Assembly (NCBI GenBank): GCA_900547955.1
Contig: URIR01000028.1
Coordinates: 1-24,066 of the forward strand
Reading direction: 5' to 3'
Origin: an uncultured Eubacteriales bacterium
GTDB taxonomy: Bacteria > Bacillota > Clostridia > Christensenellales > QALW01
DNA length: 24,066 nt
The notes beneath the pieces were generated by a model. The model saw nothing but the letters and a program-made list of their open reading frames with translations. It was not told the DNA's origin and did no database searches. Shown here piece after piece: positions 21,334-24,066 of this stretch. Every line of letters starts with the position of its first letter. The stretch's first letter is position 1. A program made the translations under genes and the position numbers.

Positions 21334-22641
21334 CTATGCCTCTATTACTCTTATTAGATATTCAACGCTCTGCTCAGCCGTTTCCAGGCGCATAACGGTA
21401 GTGCCCTCGGAGAGCGTTTTTATATAAAGCTTGCCGTCATTATATACCAGTCTCGCTATTAAATTATCCGTATTGACTATTCTAAGCCCTTCAAACGCCT
21501 GCTGTACGCTTAAGCCTTTTTCCTCTGGAGCCTGGCCGTCCAGAAGAAGAGAAACCTCTATTTCCTGCCCCGCCTCAAGCGCCTGGTTTCCTATACCCTC
21601 TATAGATGGCGCGCCCGGGAGCTTAGATTCGGCCATTAATCCATTAAGGCCCTCTGAAAGCAGACGGTTATCCATTCCATCTAAAGCCACGCTCATCAAA
21701 ACACCATTCGACTGATATATAAGCCTGCCGGAATAAGCCCAAATAAATTCAGCCGGCCTGTTGAAAAAAAGCGTCCTGTCACCATCCATGCCAACCAAAT
21801 ATATGCTGTCCTTTTCTCGTCTGTCACAGTAATATATCCTGCCGTCATAGGCCGCAACCGCAGCCGGAACTAAATCAAAGCTTAATTTCTCATTAGCCGC
21901 AGGGGTCAGCTCCTGATTAACCGTATAAATACCCGAGCTGGTTTCAGCATAAAGAGTCTGTCCGTCCGAGAGCAGAAAAGCGCAGCCCTCAAGCACCGTT
22001 TCAGCTTCATTCGCTTCATCTGAGCATGTAAGCAAATCATAGCCGTACACAGCGTTGCTTTGAGTTATAAAGAGCTGTCCAAACTGCATAAATAGCTGTG
22101 AAAAATCCCCCTCCATAATAAGAACGGAGCCCGCTGACGCATCATATTTTTTCAGCCCCTCCCCGTCAATATAATAAACCGCGTCCTCAAGCGCCAGAAT
22201 CGCCCTAGCTTCAAAAAGCTCTTCAAAGCCGGTTGAATCGGTGTAAACGCAGCAAGCTTTGCCATCTGATATAAAATATAGCCTTGTCCCGATAATATTT
22301 AAATAGGAAGCCTCCTTAAGGCGTTCATCCTGAATAATAAGGCTTTCCTCTTCCCCCTGCTTATATAAGCCCGGCGTTTCGCCTCCGGCAAAATAATACA
22401 TGAAGCCGCCCTGTTCTGCAAACCGCCCCCCAGAAAGCAAATACGCCGCCTCCGCTCCGACGCTGTTAAATTCCTCAGGCGCGCAGTCGGGCAGCACGGG
22501 AGCAGCCGTTTCTGCCGAATTAACCGCGCTTTGAGAAGCCGCCGGCGAAGGCGAGGCCGTATTGGACGCCTGAGGCTTCCCCTGCGCGCAGCCCGCCAAA
22601 GCAAAAATAATAATAAATAACATAATTATACATCTCTTCAA
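21334..22641 (-). CDS. Lipoprotein with beta-propeller-like repeats
   Basis: 435 aa from a TTG start. Signal MKRCIIMLFIIIFALAGC with lipobox LAGC (15-18), then a Ser/Ala/Pro linker. The body repeats a short strand pattern such as GFMYYFAGG, TRLYFISDG, DAVYYIDGE, GRIYYCDRR and GRLIYQSNG, which suggests DUF5050-like propeller blades. The C-terminal part is a separate beta-rich domain. It should sit on the outer face of the membrane; its ligand is unknown. The in-frame GTG at 22650 overlaps GGGGTG of the ribosome binding site, so TTG at 22641, 8 nt after it, is the better start and gives a typical lipoprotein N-terminus. Confidence 0.8.
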   Translation of the reverse strand: MKRCIIMLFIIIFALAGCAQGKPQASNTASPSPAASQSAVNSAETAAPVLPDCAPEEFNSVGAEAAYLLSGGRFAEQGGFMYYFAGGETPGLYKQGEEESLIIQDERLKEASYLNIIGTRLYFISDGKACCVYTDSTGFEELFEARAILALEDAVYYIDGEGLKKYDASAGSVLIMEGDFSQLFMQFGQLFITQSNAVYGYDLLTCSDEANEAETVLEGCAFLLSDGQTLYAETSSGIYTVNQELTPAANEKLSFDLVPAAVAAYDGRIYYCDRREKDSIYLVGMDGDRTLFFNRPAEFIWAYSGRLIYQSNGVLMSVALDGMDNRLLSEGLNGLMAESKLPGAPSIEGIGNQALEAGQEIEVSLLLDGQAPEEKGLSVQQAFEGLRIVNTDNLIARLVYNDGKLYIKTLSEGTTVMRLETAEQSVEYLIRVIEA

Positions 22642-22672
22642 AACAACCACACCCCATTAAAGCAATTCAGGC

Positions 22673-22707
22673 GCAGGGCGCTGAAAAATAACCTTTTCAC
22701 ACCCTGC
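22673..22707. repeat. Imperfect hairpin in the lipoprotein leader
   Basis: GCAGGG / CCCTGC (22673-22678, 22702-22707) encloses TGAAAA / TTTTCA (22682-22687, 22694-22699). There is no T-run. It lies in the leader of the lipoprotein gene. Confidence 0.4.
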
Positions 22708-22719
22708 ACCCCGCGTCAA

Positions 22720-22748
22720 ATTATCGGCCGGCTTACTGAACACACCAA
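22720..22748 (-). promoter_or_regulatory. Possible promoter of the lipoprotein gene
   Basis: Minus strand: -35 TTGGTG (22748-22743), 17-nt spacer, -10 GATAAT (22725-22720). Read-through from the SH3b gene upstream is an alternative. Confidence 0.45.
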
Positions 22749-22792
22749 ATGGAACGCGCAGCAATCAGGCGCAAACATACCCAAGAGCCGCG

Positions 22793-22825
22793 ATTCAGCC
22801 CAGCTTCAAGCTTATTCAGCCCAGC
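22793..22825. repeat. Direct repeat ATTCAGCCCAGC x2
   Basis: Two exact 12-bp copies, 22793-22804 and 22814-22825, with 9 nt between. They lie between the SH3b stop and the lipoprotein promoter; role unknown. Confidence 0.5.
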
Positions 22826-22856
22826 AGCCCAACGCTTTATAAAAGAAAGACGAGCA

Positions 22857-23714
22857 TTATTCCTCCTGAATATATTTAGCCGAAGCATATCCTATTTTAC
22901 CGTCGTCAAATTCAATCTTATACCAGGAGTCCTCTAATTCCAAAAGCTTCACTCTGTCGTTTTCCACCAAATTGCCGGCTATATCATATTCAGTTCCAGG
23001 GCCTGAGCGCACATTAAGGCTTTCAAACGCGCCGTTTAAGCGCACCACGCCATATCTTGCGTTATCCGGCGAGGCCGAAGCCGAACCCGTTGCCGAAACT
23101 GGAGCCGTGGGAGAGGCCGTTGCTTCAGGAGTGGGCGTAACGCGCAGGGAAGCCAGCACCTCGGGCGCCACCGACCTCTTTTCAGGAGGCTCGTATTCAA
23201 AATCCTTTACATACGTCATTTCATCTATATACCAGCGTCCGTCCTGTTTTATAAGCACTACCTTATATGTAGCGTTTGCCCACGCGGGCGGCTCAAGGAC
23301 CCCCTGCGCCTCAGCCTCCGCCCTGGACATATACGCGGTATCTATTTCGCCGTCCAGAGAATAAACCGCCTCGTCAACATATACCTCCGTCCGGCTGGAC
23401 CATGGCCATGTAAGCATGGAACGCACGTTTAATTTATAGCCATAGCTGTAAACCTCATACTTTTCATATTTTGCAGCCAGCTCTTCGTATGAATCAGACG
23501 TCATAAAGTAATTGCTGAAATACTTGCTCATTTCATCGGTATCCTCGCCGTAAATTATGACGTCCGCCCGCTCCTTAAAGCCGTCGTTAAGAAGCACGTA
23601 AAAATTCGTGACGTTCATGCATATCAAAAATCCCGCTATGCATAAGCCCGCTATAACGGCTATAGCTAATATTTTTTTCAGAACAAACATTGTCGCTGTT
23701 ACCGGTTTATTCAT
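22857..23714 (-). CDS. Membrane-anchored SH3b-domain protein
   Basis: 285 aa. One N-terminal membrane anchor (about 10-33), an extracytoplasmic alpha/beta domain (about 45-185) of unknown family, a Thr/Pro/Ser/Ala linker (about 190-217), and a bacterial SH3 domain (220-285) with the signature LNVRSGPG (233-240) and the closing IGYASAKYI. Such SH3b domains usually bind cell-wall peptides, so a role at the envelope is likely. GGAGG lies 10 nt before the ATG. It is followed on the same strand by the propeller-like lipoprotein gene. Confidence 0.85.
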   Translation of the reverse strand: MNKPVTATMFVLKKILAIAVIAGLCIAGFLICMNVTNFYVLLNDGFKERADVIIYGEDTDEMSKYFSNYFMTSDSYEELAAKYEKYEVYSYGYKLNVRSMLTWPWSSRTEVYVDEAVYSLDGEIDTAYMSRAEAEAQGVLEPPAWANATYKVVLIKQDGRWYIDEMTYVKDFEYEPPEKRSVAPEVLASLRVTPTPEATASPTAPVSATGSASASPDNARYGVVRLNGAFESLNVRSGPGTEYDIAGNLVENDRVKLLELEDSWYKIEFDDGKIGYASAKYIQEE

Positions 23715-23854
23715 TTCAACGTTTCCTCCAGACCGCTTATTCCGCCGGCCTGCTCCATTAAATTTAGTATAGCTTAATCCGACAATAAATATTACTCATA
23801 ATTCAGCACATATAAAAGCGTATAACAAAGGATATATCATCCTTATCTTTAAGC

Positions 23855-23883
23855 ATTATATCATATGCCGCTCAAATTTTCAA
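23855..23883 (-). promoter_or_regulatory. Promoter of the SH3b gene
   Basis: Minus strand: -35 TTGAAA (23883-23878), 17-nt spacer, extended -10 TGATATAAT (23863-23855). A short palindrome AAGGAT-atatc-ATCCTT (23828-23844) lies at about the transcription start. The leader is about 130 nt, and 23715-23827 shows no gene. Confidence 0.7.
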
Positions 23884-23944
23884 TCTTATTAAATCAAAGC
23901 TTCTTTACCGGCGCATTAACGCAATAAGCCCCAGAGCGGCATAT
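23863..23944. promoter_or_regulatory. Paired GAGCGGCATAT sites at a divergent promoter pair
   Basis: A perfect 11-bp inverted repeat, ATATGCCGCTC (23863-23873) and GAGCGGCATAT (23934-23944). The first arm lies in the -10/-35 spacer of the minus promoter, the second ends 13 nt before the -35 of the plus promoter. Both have the same orientation relative to their own promoter. Confidence 0.55.
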
Positions 23945-23957
23945 TTTTAAGCCGCAC

Positions 23958-23986
23958 TTTACATTTGACCGTTATACGCCTATAAT
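23958..23986 (+). promoter_or_regulatory. Promoter of the gene at the window end
   Basis: -35 TTTACA (23958-23963), 17-nt spacer, perfect -10 TATAAT (23981-23986). Confidence 0.7.
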
Positions 23987-24024
23987 TATCATAGAAACAC
24001 AGCCGTACAAGGGAGGTGAACGTG

Positions 24025-24066
24025 TTGCGAACAGAGAGACAGAAGGAATTAATGAGGAAATACCGT
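24025..24066 (+). CDS. Start of a gene cut by the window end
   Basis: GGGAGGTGA lies before two adjacent in-frame starts, GTG at 24022 and TTG at 24025. The second has the better spacing (8 nt after GGAGG). The visible peptide is LRTERQKELMRKYR, basic and helical. Fourteen codons are too few to assign a family. The promoter, ribosome binding site and open frame support a real gene. Confidence 0.6.
   Translation, partial: MRTERQKELMRKYR

Noticed and set aside
22840..22860. AGGAGG-AATA-ATG on the minus strand right at the SH3b stop, giving MLVFLL and a stop.
   Set aside because: The apparent ribosome binding site is just the codons for the last residues (Gln-Glu-Glu) of the SH3b protein, and the ORF is 6 codons.
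1..24066. CRISPR arrays, rRNA genes, classical riboswitches other than the L19 leader, and intact insertion sequences.
   Set aside because: No spaced direct repeats of CRISPR size, no rRNA signatures, no transposase frame and no riboswitch core were found by reading both strands.

Overview
The window looks like a chromosome segment of a Bacillota organism, most likely a gut-type Clostridia. The signs are strong GGAGG ribosome binding sites, sigma-A promoters with 17-nt spacers, LAGC lipoproteins with Ser/Thr/Pro/Ala tails, an Lsa-type ABC-F protein, a tilS-hpt pair and a tRNA-Leu with an encoded CCA. The Pro/Thr/Ser-rich lipoproteins and the lone solute-binding protein would fit Christensenellales, but that placement is inference. 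No CRISPR array, rRNA or intact transposase is visible.

1-2742: an Lsa-type ABC-F gene on the minus strand lies behind a roughly 250-nt leader. The leader holds a 4-codon upstream ORF (MRIK), two mutually exclusive hairpins and an intrinsic terminator whose T-run abuts the ribosome binding site. Upstream is an unannotated 51-codon basic gene with its own promoter, buried in TTAACATT repeats. Divergent to these is rplS (L19) with its own promoter, a probable autoregulatory L19 leader and a strong terminator.

2813-7350: tRNA-Leu(UAG), then the remains of an integrative element. These are an ADP-ribosyltransferase-like protein, an unknown protein, and a deletion scar that fuses the start of another element gene to the tail of a large serine recombinase. 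After a gap with TTTGCACCC repeats come an Imm-5-like orphan immunity gene, a 28-aa hydrophobic peptide, and a nucleotidyltransferase-like gene broken by a probable single-base insertion and a lost 3' end. This whole stretch reads as accessory DNA that has decayed.

7359-13141: core-like genes. They are a small four-helix membrane protein, a two-gene ABC exporter (permease and ATPase, minus strand), a small XRE-type regulator, a monofunctional peptidoglycan glycosyltransferase and a TrmH-family RNA methyltransferase. Four copies of a short palindromic element (CCCTCAGTTTRCAAG) lie in intergenic regions from 7294 to 13290.

13306-18629 (minus strand): a run of an unknown 108-aa acidic protein, tilS, hpt and a 996-aa cytoplasmic GH106-like glycosidase. 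The glycosidase sits where many Firmicutes carry ftsH.

18864-24066: a solute-binding lipoprotein with a palindromic operator over its -35, then a GNAT acetyltransferase, a second lipoprotein and a membrane-anchored SH3b protein, all three on the minus strand. A divergent promoter pair carrying matched GAGCGGCATAT sites ends the window, followed by the first codons of one more gene. The solute-binding protein and the glycosidase may belong to one carbohydrate-use programme although they are not in one operon.
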